This document shows, piece by piece, positions 1-7,295 of a stretch of DNA of 11,514 nt (position 1 is the first letter of the stretch; each line of letters starts with the position of its first letter). Both the position numbers and the translations under genes were made by a program. Below the pieces are notes generated by a model. It saw nothing but the letters and a program-made list of their open reading frames with translations. It was not told where the DNA came from and made no database searches. The stretch spans positions 1-11,514 of the forward strand of contig JAKQQP010000637.1 in the NCBI GenBank assembly GCA_029564115.1. Reading direction: 5' to 3'. This DNA is from Candidatus Rifleibacteriota bacterium. Its GTDB lineage: Bacteria; Riflebacteria; Ozemobacteria; Ozemobacterales; Ozemobacteraceae.

Positions 1-18
1 CCGAAATGAAGTAAAACC

Positions 19-1038
19 ATGAAACTCCTGAAAAAACTCAAAGCCGAAAATGTTGAAGGAATGGAAGAGCTGCAGCTTTCCGTTCTTCTGCATCTTTCAC
101 TTCTGCTGGCCCTCTCAGCCTTCTTTGCCTGGCGTTCTGTCAGTGCTGAACCGCTGCAGAAACCGGTGGTGCCTGTAAAACTTATTGCTCCGGTCAGCAA
201 ACCGCGCGTCGGTTCTGGCCAGGAACACAAAAAGGAAACAGGTTCAAAGAAGTCTGCCGGCAGCGATAACAGGGTTAACAAAGCAAAACAGAAGAACACG
301 GTCAAAAAAGATACCAAACCCAAATCTGCAGTAAAACCCGAAAGCACCAACCCGAAACCGGCAGCGCCGAAAGTTGAAACACCAGCTCCCGTCGCCGCAC
401 AGGTTAACGACAGCCCGATCGTTTCAGAAACCCCGGTCGACACCACCAAACCTTCGGTCGTTCAGGAAACCACCACACCCGATGCACCGGTCAGACCTAC
501 CCACACCGTTCCATCATTTGATGCGGTGAGCAACCTGAGTATCGACAAGAGCAGTGCCAGCGACCCGACCCCTGATCTTACCGGCCCAATGACCAGCGGC
601 CAGCCTGATATGCTGATGCCCGATTCGATGCTGGCCGACGAAAAAAACACCGCCAATCCCGAAGATTTCATGCCCGCCCCGACCGGAACCGAAGATGGCA
701 AGGTCGATAATGGCGCCGGTGTCTTTGAAATCGGTTCGATCGAATCTTTTGGCGGCAACGGCGAACGCTTCAGCCCGCCGTCGATTCTTACCAGAGTAAT
801 GCCTGATTACCCTGCATGGGCCCGCAAGAGCGGCGTGCATGGTAATGCGGTCTACCGTGTTCTGATTCAGCGCAGCGGCACTGTCGGTGACGTTGTAACC
901 ATGAGTTCGACCATTGACCCGAAACTGGCCATCAATGGTGCCCAGGCCCTGAGGCGATGGGTATTTGCACCGGTCCTCAACAATGGCGAACCAAAGGAAA
1001 CCTGGGTGAAAATCACCGTGCAGTATTCGCTCAACTGA
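19..1038 (+). CDS. TonB family protein (periplasm-spanning energy transducer)
   Basis: Likely couples the inner-membrane proton motive force to outer-membrane transport, as TonB proteins do with ExbB/ExbD. The 339-residue product has a short basic N-terminus and one hydrophobic anchor at about residues 20-40. A long Pro/Lys/Thr-rich linker (about 45-240) is suited to crossing the periplasm. A C-terminal TonB_C domain covers about 250-339, with the family pattern [14 protein letters not shown], a central ALRRWVFAP and a closing [10 protein letters not shown]. All three forward frames close at or before base 22, and one closes with ATGA overlapping this start, so an upstream gene (often exbD) may be translationally coupled. 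No strong ribosome binding site precedes the ATG, which fits coupling. The specific receptor is unknown, so the symbol tonB is not assigned. Family membership is secure; partner and substrate are inferred. Confidence 0.88.
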   Translation: MKLLKKLKAENVEGMEELQLSVLLHLSLLLALSAFFAWRSVSAEPLQKPVVPVKLIAPVSKPRVGSGQEHKKETGSKKSAGSDNRVNKAKQKNTVKKDTKPKSAVKPESTNPKPAAPKVETPAPVAAQVNDSPIVSETPVDTTKPSVVQETTTPDAPVRPTHTVPSFDAVSNLSIDKSSASDPTPDLTGPMTSGQPDMLMPDSMLADEKNTANPEDFMPAPTGTEDGKVDNGAGVFEIGSIESFGGNGERFSPPSILTRVMPDYPAWARKSGVHGNAVYRVLIQRSGTVGDVVTMSSTIDPKLAINGAQALRRWVFAPVLNNGEPKETWVKITVQYSLN

Positions 1039-1065
1039 TCAGAACCTTATTAAGCACTTCACTTA

Positions 1066-1102
1066 CCGCTGCAGTCAAACCCGACTGCAGCGGCTTGCTT
1101 TT
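1066..1102 (+). terminator. Rho-independent terminator after the TonB-like gene
   Basis: A perfect 11-bp stem pairs 1066-1076 with 1083-1093 around a 6-base loop. It is followed by a T-rich stretch ending in four T residues (1094-1102). It begins 27 bases after the stop codon and separates the TonB-like gene from the following isomerase gene. Confidence 0.85.
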
Positions 1103-1157
1103 AGTCGCTTCGCTGCGTTAAAATACGCCGCAGCAAATCTTAATCTCAGGAGCATTT

Positions 1158-1721
1158 ATGTTGAATTACATTCTGATCGCACTGCTCGCTATTGCACCGA
1201 TGGCCATGGCCCAGGTTCCCGAAGGCGTCACTCTCGAGAAGGCCACCAACCCGGTTATCAAAATCACCACCAGCAAAGGTGAAATGGTTCTCGAACTTTA
1301 CCCCGATGTCGCCCCGAAACATGTCGAAAGCATGCTGAACCTTATCCGCAAGGGTTTCTACAACGGTCTGGCTTTTCATCGCGTTGTTCCCGGCTTTGTC
1401 ATTCAGGGTGGCTGCCCCAATTCAAGAGAAGGCGCAAGCGGCATGCCCGGTACCGGTGATGCTGGCTACAAACTCGATGCCGAATTCAATTCACGCAAAC
1501 ACCTCAAAGGCACCCTGGCAATGGCCCGCGCCATGGACCCAAACTCAGCCGGTTGCCAGTTCTATATCTGCCTCGATGCGATCCCGCACCTCGATGGCCA
1601 GTATACGGTTTTCGGTCAGGTCGTAAAAGGCCATGACGTGCCCGAAAAAATTGCTGCCAATGACCGCATGGAAATCACCATCCTGCAGGACAAGGCTGCT
1701 TCAGCCACTGTCGCCCCCTGA
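1158..1721 (+). CDS. Secreted cyclophilin-type peptidyl-prolyl cis-trans isomerase
   Basis: Catalyses cis-trans isomerisation of prolyl bonds and probably assists protein folding in the periplasm. The 187-residue product starts with a signal peptide (residues 1-18, hydrophobic core, AMA just before Gln19). One cyclophilin domain follows at about 33-177. The active-site block FHRVVPGFVIQGG lies at 73-85, with catalytic Arg75 and Gln83. QFYICL lies at 134-139 and HLDGQYTVFGQV at 144-155. The residue matching Trp121 of human cyclophilin A is His144; bacterial family members commonly vary here. The start is clear: AGGAG at 1148-1152 stands 5 bases before the ATG. A weak TTGCTT/TAAAAT promoter-like pair (1095-1100, 1119-1124) lies just after the preceding terminator. 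The gene resembles ppiA, but paralogs are common, so no symbol is given. Confidence 0.92.
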   Translation: MLNYILIALLAIAPMAMAQVPEGVTLEKATNPVIKITTSKGEMVLELYPDVAPKHVESMLNLIRKGFYNGLAFHRVVPGFVIQGGCPNSREGASGMPGTGDAGYKLDAEFNSRKHLKGTLAMARAMDPNSAGCQFYICLDAIPHLDGQYTVFGQVVKGHDVPEKIAANDRMEITILQDKAASATVAP

Positions 1722-1732
1722 CGCAAACAGCT

Positions 1733-1781
1733 AAGACCCGGGCGGTCTTTGCCCGATAGTTTCTATAGGGTAAAGACCGCC
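1733..1781 (+). promoter_or_regulatory. Long hairpin with a competing stem in front of murB
   Basis: Bases 1741-1754 pair with 1768-1781 (14 pairs including one G-T wobble). After one mismatch, 1756-1759 pair with 1763-1766 around a TTT loop. A second, mutually exclusive stem pairs AAGACC (1733-1738) with GGTCTT (1744-1749). The large hairpin ends at the base directly before GGAGG (1782-1786), the murB ribosome binding site. No T tract follows on either strand, so it does not look like a terminator. Control of murB translation or mRNA processing is inferred. Confidence 0.6.
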
Positions 1782-1793
1782 GGAGGTTTACAA

Positions 1794-2732
1794 ATGCAAT
1801 TTTCGCCCGAACTGATCCAGAAAAACGTTCCGCTGAAGAATCTCGTCACCTTCAAACTGGGTGGCCCGGCCGAGTATTTTTATACGGCCGACAACAGTGA
1901 AAGTCTGCGGGCTGCCTTTGAATGGGCCCGACAGCAGAAAATGCCGCTGTTCATTCTCGGCGGTGGTTCGAATCTGGTGGTCTCAGACGCCGGCCTTGAA
2001 GGCCTGGTGATTCATAACCGCTGCATGGAAATCAACAGCGTTGACACCGAAAAACACCAGATAAACATTTCGTCTGGCTATGACTTTGAATATCTTGTCG
2101 AACTGGCCCAGAGAAACGGATTGGCCGGTGCCGAATCATTTGCCGGTATACCGGGCAGTATCGGCGGCGCCATTTACGGCAACGCCGGCGCTTATGGTCG
2201 CTGCATTGCCGATGTTCTCATCGACGCCCGGGTTCTTTGCCCGGATGGCAGCATTCAGACAGTAGACAATTCCTTTTTTGGTTTCGACTACCGCACCAGT
2301 CGGCTCAAAACCGACCCTCACATCATTCTCAGTGCCAGATTTCAGCTCGAAGCCGGCAATGCCGCCGAAATTAAGGCAAAGATGGATGACATCGTAGCCC
2401 AGCGCCACAGCAAGCACCCGCCATACGAAATCGGCTGCGCCGGGTCTTTTTTCAAGAATCTGCCGCCACTGCCGGGTGAAGATCGTCGTCGCGCTGCCGG
2501 TGCAGTTCTTGAACAGGCCGGAGCCAAGAAAATGTCATGCGGTGGCGCCTCAGTCTTCGAAAAACACGCCAATTTTATCATCAACACCGGCAATGCCACC
2601 GCCAGTGACGTTAAAAATCTTGCTGCCATGCTCAAAGACAAGGTCAAGAAAGAATTCGGCATCGAGCTTTGCGAAGAAGTTCTTTACGTCGGCCGCTGGC
2701 CGGCAGCCCAGGCAGTTGGTCACAACCGGTAA
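1794..2732 (+). CDS. murB: UDP-N-acetylenolpyruvoylglucosamine reductase
   Basis: FAD-dependent cytosolic enzyme that reduces UDP-GlcNAc-enolpyruvate to UDP-MurNAc with NADPH, the second committed step of peptidoglycan synthesis. The 312-residue protein has the N-terminal FAD-binding half (TFKLGGPAEYF at 19-29, ILGGGSNLVVSD at 54-65, the Gly-rich AGIPGSIGGAIYGNAGAYG at 117-135). The substrate domain carries FDYRTSR (164-170, Tyr166/Arg167) and GCAGSFFKN (214-222), whose Ser218 matches the proton-donating Ser. A C-terminal ELCEEVLYVG (291-300) holds the conserved Glu. The short, direct form is the type II MurB layout. The start is set at ATG 1794 because GGAGG at 1782-1786 stands 7 bases upstream. 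The longer frame opening with TTG at 1749 begins inside the hairpin and has no family support. It is the last plus-strand gene before a bidirectional terminator. Confidence 0.95.
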   Translation: MQFSPELIQKNVPLKNLVTFKLGGPAEYFYTADNSESLRAAFEWARQQKMPLFILGGGSNLVVSDAGLEGLVIHNRCMEINSVDTEKHQINISSGYDFEYLVELAQRNGLAGAESFAGIPGSIGGAIYGNAGAYGRCIADVLIDARVLCPDGSIQTVDNSFFGFDYRTSRLKTDPHIILSARFQLEAGNAAEIKAKMDDIVAQRHSKHPPYEIGCAGSFFKNLPPLPGEDRRRAAGAVLEQAGAKKMSCGGASVFEKHANFIINTGNATASDVKNLAAMLKDKVKKEFGIELCEEVLYVGRWPAAQAVGHNR

Positions 2733-2771
2733 CTCTAAACGGCCGGTTAACTTTTTAAAATTTAATAAGTC

Positions 2772-2821
2772 CTGTAAACTATAAAACCCCGTTGAATTCA
2801 ACGGGGTTTTATAGTTTACAG
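2772..2821. terminator. Perfect 50-bp palindrome, bidirectional intrinsic terminator
   Basis: The two 25-base arms are exact reverse complements, centred on GAATTC between 2796 and 2797. The core is a CCCCGTTG/CAACGGGG stem flanked by AAAA on the left and TTTT on the right, so RNA from either strand forms a GC stem followed by U residues. It lies between the convergent murB and symporter genes, 39 bases after the murB stop and 16 bases beyond the symporter stop, and should end both transcripts. Confidence 0.9.
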
Positions 2822-2837
2822 TCCGTTCTTCAATTGC

Positions 2838-4283
2838 TCAGCCGCGGTCGCGCTCGGCAAGCATCTGCGGGAATTTTGACTCATAGTCACGCAGCATGTT
2901 GCTTGCTACGCCAGAAAGGCCGATCAAAGCGAAGAGATTTGGCAGTGCCATCAGCCCGTTCGCCAGGTCAGACATGTTCCAGACGAGTTCGAGAGGCACA
3001 GCAGCACCAATCGGGATCAGCAGAACATAGACCAGCCGGTAGGCAAAAACAGCCTTCTTTGCCTTAACCGGGTCTGAATCGAAGAGAAAACGCACTGAAC
3101 GGTCGCCATAATAGCTCCAGCCAACTATGGTCGTGAAGGTAAAGAACACCAGACCAACAGTGACAACGTGGTGACCCCATGAAACATTGTGGTGATAAGC
3201 GGCGGCGGCAAGCTCAGCACCTTTCAGGCCGGCAAAGATCTGCGCATCGGCCGGGTTGAGATAACCGCTGGTAATGATAACAAGCGCTGTCATGGTGCAG
3301 ATAACCAGCGTATCGATAAAAGGTTCGAGCAGGGCAACGAAGCCTTCACGTATCGGAATCGAGGTTTTTGCAGCTGCATGCGCGATCGGGGCAGAACCAA
3401 GACCGGCTTCGTTAGAAAACAAACCGCGCGCAATACCCCAGCGCATTGCCTGGGCAACGCCATAGCCAAGCATGCCGCCGGCGGCCTCCTGCAGGCCAAA
3501 TGCTGACGAAAAGATCATTTTGAATGCCGGAATGATGTTATCGCGCTGAATGAACAAAATATAGAGCGAAGACAGCACATAGCCAAGCGCCATGAATGGC
3601 ACGACTTTATCTGCAAAGCTGCCGATTCTGCGTATCCCGCCGAGAATTACCATGCCGGCGAGAATGGCTATTACCACGCCGATGCCGAACTTTACCGGGT
3701 CGACGCTGCCATCACGAACTGCGGCAGGTACCAGGCCGGCATCGGAAAGGTAATTATGCAGCGGCGCCGCAACAGAGTTGGCCTGCACCATATTACCAAT
3801 CCCGAATGATGCCACAAAAGTGAATATGGCAAACAGAACCCCAAGCCACTTCATTTTCATGCCGTCACGCAGGTAATACATCGGGCCACCGGCAACTTCG
3901 CCGTCTGCATCGATAGTTCTGAAATTCATTGCCAGAGTGCAGCAGGTGAATTTGGTGCACATGCCGATAAAAGCGCTTACCCACATCCAGAATACAGCCC
4001 CGGGGCCGCCACTGGCGATTGCTGTAGCAACACCGGCGATATTACCGGTGCCGACAGTTGCCGCCAGCGCCGTCGAAAGCGCCTGGAAATGGGTTATCTC
4101 GCCTTTGTCATCGTGTTTGGCCCAGCGCCCCGAAATCAGCGACCAGGCATGCCCGAAAAAGCGGATCTGAACGAAACGCATGCGAATCGTCAGAAATATG
4201 CCGGTTCCGACGATCAGAAACATCAGAAAGTAACCCCACAAAAAGCCATTAACGGTATCGATCAATCTGGCTAGCGCTTCCAA
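2838..4283 (-). CDS. Sodium:alanine/glycine symporter (AGCS family)
   Basis: Inner-membrane, sodium-coupled uptake of small neutral amino acids, alanine or glycine by family precedent. The 481-residue length and many hydrophobic helices fit the AGCS family (TC 2.A.25). Diagnostic stretches are VGTGNIAGVA (77-86), GGPGAVFWMW (92-101), GGPMYY (132-137) and FSNEAGLGSAPIAHAAA in the middle. Two adjacent TTG codons (4286 and 4283) are possible starts. GGAGG at 4290-4294 is only 3 bases from the first but 6 from the second. The second also gives MEALARLIDTVNGFLWG, close to the usual family N-terminus, so 4283 is preferred. It is convergent with murB and divergent from the small membrane protein gene. 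I found no convincing promoter upstream. Substrate choice between alanine, glycine and relatives cannot be read from the sequence. Confidence 0.93.
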   Translation of the reverse strand: MEALARLIDTVNGFLWGYFLMFLIVGTGIFLTIRMRFVQIRFFGHAWSLISGRWAKHDDKGEITHFQALSTALAATVGTGNIAGVATAIASGGPGAVFWMWVSAFIGMCTKFTCCTLAMNFRTIDADGEVAGGPMYYLRDGMKMKWLGVLFAIFTFVASFGIGNMVQANSVAAPLHNYLSDAGLVPAAVRDGSVDPVKFGIGVVIAILAGMVILGGIRRIGSFADKVVPFMALGYVLSSLYILFIQRDNIIPAFKMIFSSAFGLQEAAGGMLGYGVAQAMRWGIARGLFSNEAGLGSAPIAHAAAKTSIPIREGFVALLEPFIDTLVICTMTALVIITSGYLNPADAQIFAGLKGAELAAAAYHHNVSWGHHVVTVGLVFFTFTTIVGWSYYGDRSVRFLFDSDPVKAKKAVFAYRLVYVLLIPIGAAVPLELVWNMSDLANGLMALPNLFALIGLSGVASNMLRDYESKFPQMLAERDRG

Positions 4284-4294
4284 CAATTACCTCC

Positions 4295-4582
4295 ATAGGC
4301 AAAACGTATTTTCTAAAATTTTCTCAAATCTAGTATCGGGAATACTGCTCTTCTGCCGCAGCTTTTTTTCACAAATTTTAAAAACACGGCATCTGCAACC
4401 TCAGACCGACATTACCCCCCATAACCCCGCCATTGCTTGTGAAATTTTTCGCTACATCCCTGATCGATCTGCTCTATACGGGTTTACCCGCTTTGTCTCC
4501 GCTCAGAGAAAAGCGAAATAGCACCCTTTTCAATTTTAATGACAGTGATTGACCGAAAATTGCTGTCATGTAGTTGCAGGGG
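4295..4582. other. Divergent intergenic region with inverted repeats
   Basis: No plausible coding frame is present. It holds short inverted repeats: AGTAT/ATACT at 4332-4346, CGGG/CCCG at 4479-4490, and a 9-bp stem with one bulged G at 4490-4514. It also holds ATGACAG/CTGTCAT (4539-4545 and 4563-4569, 17-base spacer). The last lies 13 bases upstream of a promoter -35 box and could be an operator. The minus-strand leader of the symporter must lie here, but I see no recognisable riboswitch, including glycine-type motifs. Confidence 0.4.
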
Positions 4583-4611
4583 TTGATTAAATGACGCGAT
4601 TCACTTAGAAT
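4583..4611 (+). promoter_or_regulatory. Sigma-70-type promoter for the small membrane protein gene
   Basis: TTGATT (4583-4588) and TAGAAT (4606-4611) are separated by exactly 17 bases, matching 4 and 5 of 6 consensus positions. The predicted start near 4618 leaves a leader of about 24 bases containing AGGAG (4631-4635). Confidence 0.6.
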
Positions 4612-4641
4612 CGAGCATATATTTTTTATCAGGAGTAAACC

Positions 4642-4839
4642 ATGACCGGCCAGGGTTCTTCAGGCAATGTAATCGCGGCTCTCGCCAGCTTTTTCATCCC
4701 CGGGCTCGGGCAGCTCATCCAGGGTCGCCCTTTTGCTGCTTTCTTTTATTTTGTTGGTCACCTGATGCTCTGGATAATCTTTCTCGGCTGGGTGGTCAAT
4801 CTGATTGCTGCCCTCGACGCTGCCTGGTACAAGCCCTGA
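4642..4839 (+). CDS. Small integral membrane protein, TM2-like
   Basis: A 65-residue protein of unknown function. It has a short polar N-terminus, then a hydrophobic segment containing the helix-turn pattern FFIPGLGQLIQGR (17-29). A second hydrophobic stretch (about 33-58) ends at LDAAWYKP. The PGLGQ turn between two helices, followed by a small residue-rich helix, recalls TM2-type and related small bacterial membrane proteins, but I do not recognise a named family. AGGAG at 4631-4635 stands 6 bases before the ATG, and a good promoter precedes it, so the gene looks real despite its size. It lies 84 bases upstream of the metal exporter on the same strand and may share its transcript. A role beside the exporter is only inferred from position. 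Confidence 0.75.
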   Translation: MTGQGSSGNVIAALASFFIPGLGQLIQGRPFAAFFYFVGHLMLWIIFLGWVVNLIAALDAAWYKP

Positions 4840-4863
4840 TTCCATTTTGCCGCTAATCTTTCC

Positions 4864-4899
4864 GAAGATCAGTTCGCAAAGACCTCTGGTCAGATCTTC
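4864..4899 (+). promoter_or_regulatory. Nested hairpin between the small membrane protein and CDF genes
   Basis: GAAGATC (4864-4870) pairs with GATCTTC (4893-4899). Inside it, GACC (4881-4884) pairs with GGTC (4888-4891) around TCT. The tail ATAAAATCTTTCT is only moderately T-rich, so this may be a weak terminator, an attenuator or a leader structure. It lies 13 bases before the GGAGG (4913-4917) of the exporter gene. Confidence 0.4.
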
Positions 4900-4923
4900 A
4901 TAAAATCTTTCTGGAGGCTTTTT

Positions 4924-5832
4924 ATGAATGATTCTACTGTTGTCACCGCAAATACTCCTCAACTTTCAACCGAAAGCGAAGTTAAACGGGTAACCATCAT
5001 CGGTCTGGTTATCAACCTTTTTCTGACTCTCGGTAAAATTCTCATCGGGTTTGTGGGTAACAGCAGCTCGGTAATGGCCGACGGCGTCCACAGTCTTTCT
5101 GACGCCTCAACTGACATTGCCGTGATCGTTGGGGTCAAATACTGGAATCAGCCGCCAGATTCATGCCATCCCTACGGTCACCGCCGCATCGAAGCGATGA
5201 TCTCAATTTTCATTGGCGTGGTTCTAGGCCTTGCCGGGCTATTTCTCGGATGGGGAGCAATCGAGAAGTTTCATCACGGCCAATATGTGGTTCCGGCCGG
5301 CATTACCCTCATCATTGCCATTATCTCGATTTTTTCCAAGGAGTGGCTCTATCGCTGGACAGCTGAAGTCGGCAAAAGGGTTAAATCTTCTGCGGTCATG
5401 GCCAATGCCTGGCATCATCGCAGCGACTGTCTATCATCGATTCCGGTTGCCATTGCCATAAGCCTGGCGATGTACAACCCGAAATGGGCTTTCATGGACC
5501 CGGTAGCGACACTTGCTGTTTCAGCTTTCATCATTCAGGCCGCCTGGAAAATCTGCAGCCCTTCGCTGGCCGAACTTACCGATGCCGGAGCCGATGCCGC
5601 GGTTCTCAAAACCATCGAAACCATTGTCCTGAAGGTCGACGGCGTCGAGTCGGTGCATGCGGTTCGTTCTCGCTTTCATGGATCCGGTCTGCATGTAGAT
5701 TTGCACATTCAGGTCGACGAAAAGCTCACGGTGCGCGAAGGGCACACAATCTCAGGCATATGCAAACGCCGCCTGATCGATGAGGGGCCAGACATCGTCG
5801 ACGTACTCGTTCATATCGAACCATATGAGTAA
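4924..5832 (+). CDS. Cation diffusion facilitator (CDF) metal-ion exporter
   Basis: Exports divalent metal ions from the cytoplasm across the inner membrane in exchange for protons. The 302-residue protein has the six-helix CDF layout (helices at about 22-44, 49-72, 90-112, 122-140, 158-183, 190-208) and a cytoplasmic C-terminal domain (about 212-302). The transport site is visible as HxxxD in helix 2 (His56 and Asp60 in ADGVHSLSD) and HxxxD in helix 5 (His164 and Asp168 in WHHRSD). The C-terminal domain carries His252, His257, His261 and a final VHIEP, typical metal-sensing positions. GGAGG at 4913-4917 is 6 bases before the ATG. Whether the substrate is zinc, iron, manganese or cobalt cannot be fixed. 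It is probably co-transcribed with the upstream small membrane protein unless the hairpin between them interrupts. Confidence 0.93.
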   Translation: MNDSTVVTANTPQLSTESEVKRVTIIGLVINLFLTLGKILIGFVGNSSSVMADGVHSLSDASTDIAVIVGVKYWNQPPDSCHPYGHRRIEAMISIFIGVVLGLAGLFLGWGAIEKFHHGQYVVPAGITLIIAIISIFSKEWLYRWTAEVGKRVKSSAVMANAWHHRSDCLSSIPVAIAISLAMYNPKWAFMDPVATLAVSAFIIQAAWKICSPSLAELTDAGADAAVLKTIETIVLKVDGVESVHAVRSRFHGSGLHVDLHIQVDEKLTVREGHTISGICKRRLIDEGPDIVDVLVHIEPYE

Positions 5833-5841
5833 CCTTGAATT

Positions 5842-5871
5842 GCCCGGCTGAAAAAAGCTCGGCTTTGTGTT
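5842..5871 (+). terminator. Possible intrinsic terminator after the CDF gene
   Basis: Bases 5842-5849 pair with 5856-5863 (seven of eight positions, including one G-T wobble and one C-C mismatch) around a 6-base loop. TTTGTGTT follows. It starts 9 bases after the exporter stop codon. It overlaps the promoter proposed for the next operon, so one of the two calls may be wrong. Confidence 0.4.
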
Positions 5872-5876
5872 ATAAA
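5848..5876 (+). promoter_or_regulatory. Extended -10 promoter for the DHH-S4-E1-carrier operon
   Basis: CTGAAA (5848-5853) and TATAAA (5871-5876) are 17 bases apart. TG stands one base before the -10 box (TGTTATAAA), the extended -10 form. Predicted transcription begins near 5883, leaving about 29 bases of leader with AAGGAG at 5896-5901. Confidence 0.55.
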
Positions 5877-5911
5877 AAAAGTATACCCACTCCTCAAGGA
5901 GCCGATTTTTT

Positions 5912-7078
5912 ATGAAGGATGCCCAGACCGAAGCCCCGGTGAGCGTGGTTTCGACAATTCGATTCGACGACAACACCCTGGGGCGGAAAAGGCGCGACGA
6001 GCTCAAGGCACTTCTCGAAAGCTGCCGTGGCCAGAAGCATGTCGTCGTCATTCAGAATTACCCGGATCCGGATGCGATTTCGACCGGCCTTGCTCACAGG
6101 GTTATTTCTGAAGCGCACGGTATCCATGTCGACATCCTTTACGCCGGTCAGATCAGCCACCCTGAGAATATCGCTCTCGTTAAGCTGCTGGGCATAGAAA
6201 TGCGTCGCTGGGAAAGTGGCCTCGACCTGTCGCAATATCATGGTGCGGTCTTTGTCGACAACCAGGGCACCACCGCCGGACCGATCGTCGATGCGCTGCA
6301 GGCAGCAAAAGTTCCCGAGCTGATCGTTGTCGATCATCACGAACTGCAGCATCGTCTTAAGCCAGGATTTTCCGACATTCGCAAGGTCGGTGCGACCGCA
6401 ACTATTTTTGCTGACTATTTTCGTGAAGAACTGGTAACGCTTGAACGCTCCAAAAAAGAGCATATCATGGTCGCTACTGCTTTGATGCATGGCCTGAAAA
6501 CAGACACCTGCGGTTTTATCCGCGCCAATCCAGAAGATTTCAGGGCGGCTTCATTTCTCAGCAGGTTTGTTGACAGCGATCTGCTGGCTCAGATAACCAG
6601 TCAGGCCAGATCGCGACAGACAATGCAGATAATTCAGGAAGCGCTGGCCTCGCGCACCATCAAAGAAAGCTTCTCGATCGCAGGAATCGGCTATGTACGC
6701 TGTGAAGACCGCGACGCTATTCCTCAGGCCGCTGATTTTCTGCTTACTGAAGAGAATATTCACACGGCGATTGTATTTGGTGTTATTGCCCAGAGCGATC
6801 AGGAAGAAGCAATCATCGGCTCGATGCGCACCTCAAGAATCACTATCGATCCTGACGAATTTTTGAAGGAAGTCTTTGGCAAAGCCTCAAATGGCCGATA
6901 CTTCGGCGGTGGCAAGAAAACCGCCGGCGGCTTCGAGATTCCGCTTGGCTTTCTCTCCGGGGGCAACGACAAAGATTTTCGCGACATGAAATGGAAGCTT
7001 TACAAGGCTCAGATACTGCAGAAAATTCTCAACAAAATTGGCGCAACGCCTGACGAAAAGATAATTGAAGATGAATAA
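5912..7078 (+). CDS. DHH/DHHA1 family phosphoesterase (NrnA-like)
   Basis: Predicted metal-dependent phosphoesterase. Relatives of the NrnA/RecJ superfamily degrade short oligoribonucleotides, pAp or cyclic dinucleotides, so nucleotide turnover in the cytosol is likely. The 388-residue product has the DHH domain first, with PDPD at 51-54, DNQ at 116-118, the signature VVDHH ending at 143 and LKTDT at 195-199. The C-terminal DHHA1 domain carries GRYFGGGKKTAGGF at 328-341. The motif I histidine is replaced by Gln48 in VIQNYPDPDA, and motif II reads DNQ. It is longer than typical NrnA (about 310-340 residues), with extra residues at both ends. AAGGAG at 5896-5901 is 10 bases from the ATG. It is first in a four-gene block and overlaps the next gene by 8 bases. 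The substrate is not determined. Confidence 0.88.
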   Translation: MKDAQTEAPVSVVSTIRFDDNTLGRKRRDELKALLESCRGQKHVVVIQNYPDPDAISTGLAHRVISEAHGIHVDILYAGQISHPENIALVKLLGIEMRRWESGLDLSQYHGAVFVDNQGTTAGPIVDALQAAKVPELIVVDHHELQHRLKPGFSDIRKVGATATIFADYFREELVTLERSKKEHIMVATALMHGLKTDTCGFIRANPEDFRAASFLSRFVDSDLLAQITSQARSRQTMQIIQEALASRTIKESFSIAGIGYVRCEDRDAIPQAADFLLTEENIHTAIVFGVIAQSDQEEAIIGSMRTSRITIDPDEFLKEVFGKASNGRYFGGGKKTAGGFEIPLGFLSGGNDKDFRDMKWKLYKAQILQKILNKIGATPDEKIIEDE

Positions 7079-7295
7079 CAACAAATCTGTTCTGACTTTT
7101 GAATTAACCGAAGACTTTATCGAACTGATCAAACTGATCAAGTTCATGGGCCTCAGCGAAACCGGCGGGCAGGCAAAACTGCTTGTCGAAAACGGCATGG
7201 TAAAGGTCGATGGCGAGGTTGAATCGCGAAAACGCCGCAAAGTCCGCAAAGGCATGACTGTCACTGTCGGTGATGAAACCATAAAAGTTGTCTGA
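7071..7295 (+). CDS. Small S4-domain RNA-binding protein (YbcJ/RlbA-like)
   Basis: A 74-residue protein made almost entirely of one S4 RNA-binding fold. The pattern FIELIKLIKFMGLSETGGQA, followed by VENGMVKVDGEVESRKRRKV and GMTVTVGDETIKVV, matches the YbcJ/COG2501 group, whose members bind structured RNA, possibly in ribosome assembly. The ATG at 7071 is preferred over the in-frame TTG at 7065 because it overlaps the end of the phosphoesterase gene (stop at 7076-7078), the normal layout for coupled translation; neither has a strong ribosome binding site. Its own stop overlaps the next start in TGATG. The S4 family assignment is firm, while its RNA target is unknown. Its place between a phosphoesterase and a sulfur-transfer E1 suggests, but does not show, an RNA-directed role for the operon. 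Confidence 0.88.
   Translation: MNNNKSVLTFELTEDFIELIKLIKFMGLSETGGQAKLLVENGMVKVDGEVESRKRRKVRKGMTVTVGDETIKVV

Noticed and set aside
1749..1793. Longer murB reading frame opening with TTG
   Set aside because: The extra 15 residues are encoded inside the hairpin, lack a ribosome binding site and do not resemble MurB N-termini; ATG 1794 has GGAGG at ideal distance.
2550..3067. Frames on both strands starting with the same ten residues at the palindrome
   Set aside because: They arise because the 50-bp palindrome reads identically on each strand; they continue as antisense or shifted frames through murB and the symporter and have no family features.
3189..4274. Several plus-strand frames of 60-105 codons inside the symporter gene
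   Set aside because: They are antisense to a well-supported membrane protein, are rich in residues typical of shadow frames and lack ribosome binding sites.
4287..4640. Glycine riboswitch or other known leader controlling the symporter
   Set aside because: Some AGCS genes are controlled this way, but I could not find the conserved aptamer motifs on the minus strand.
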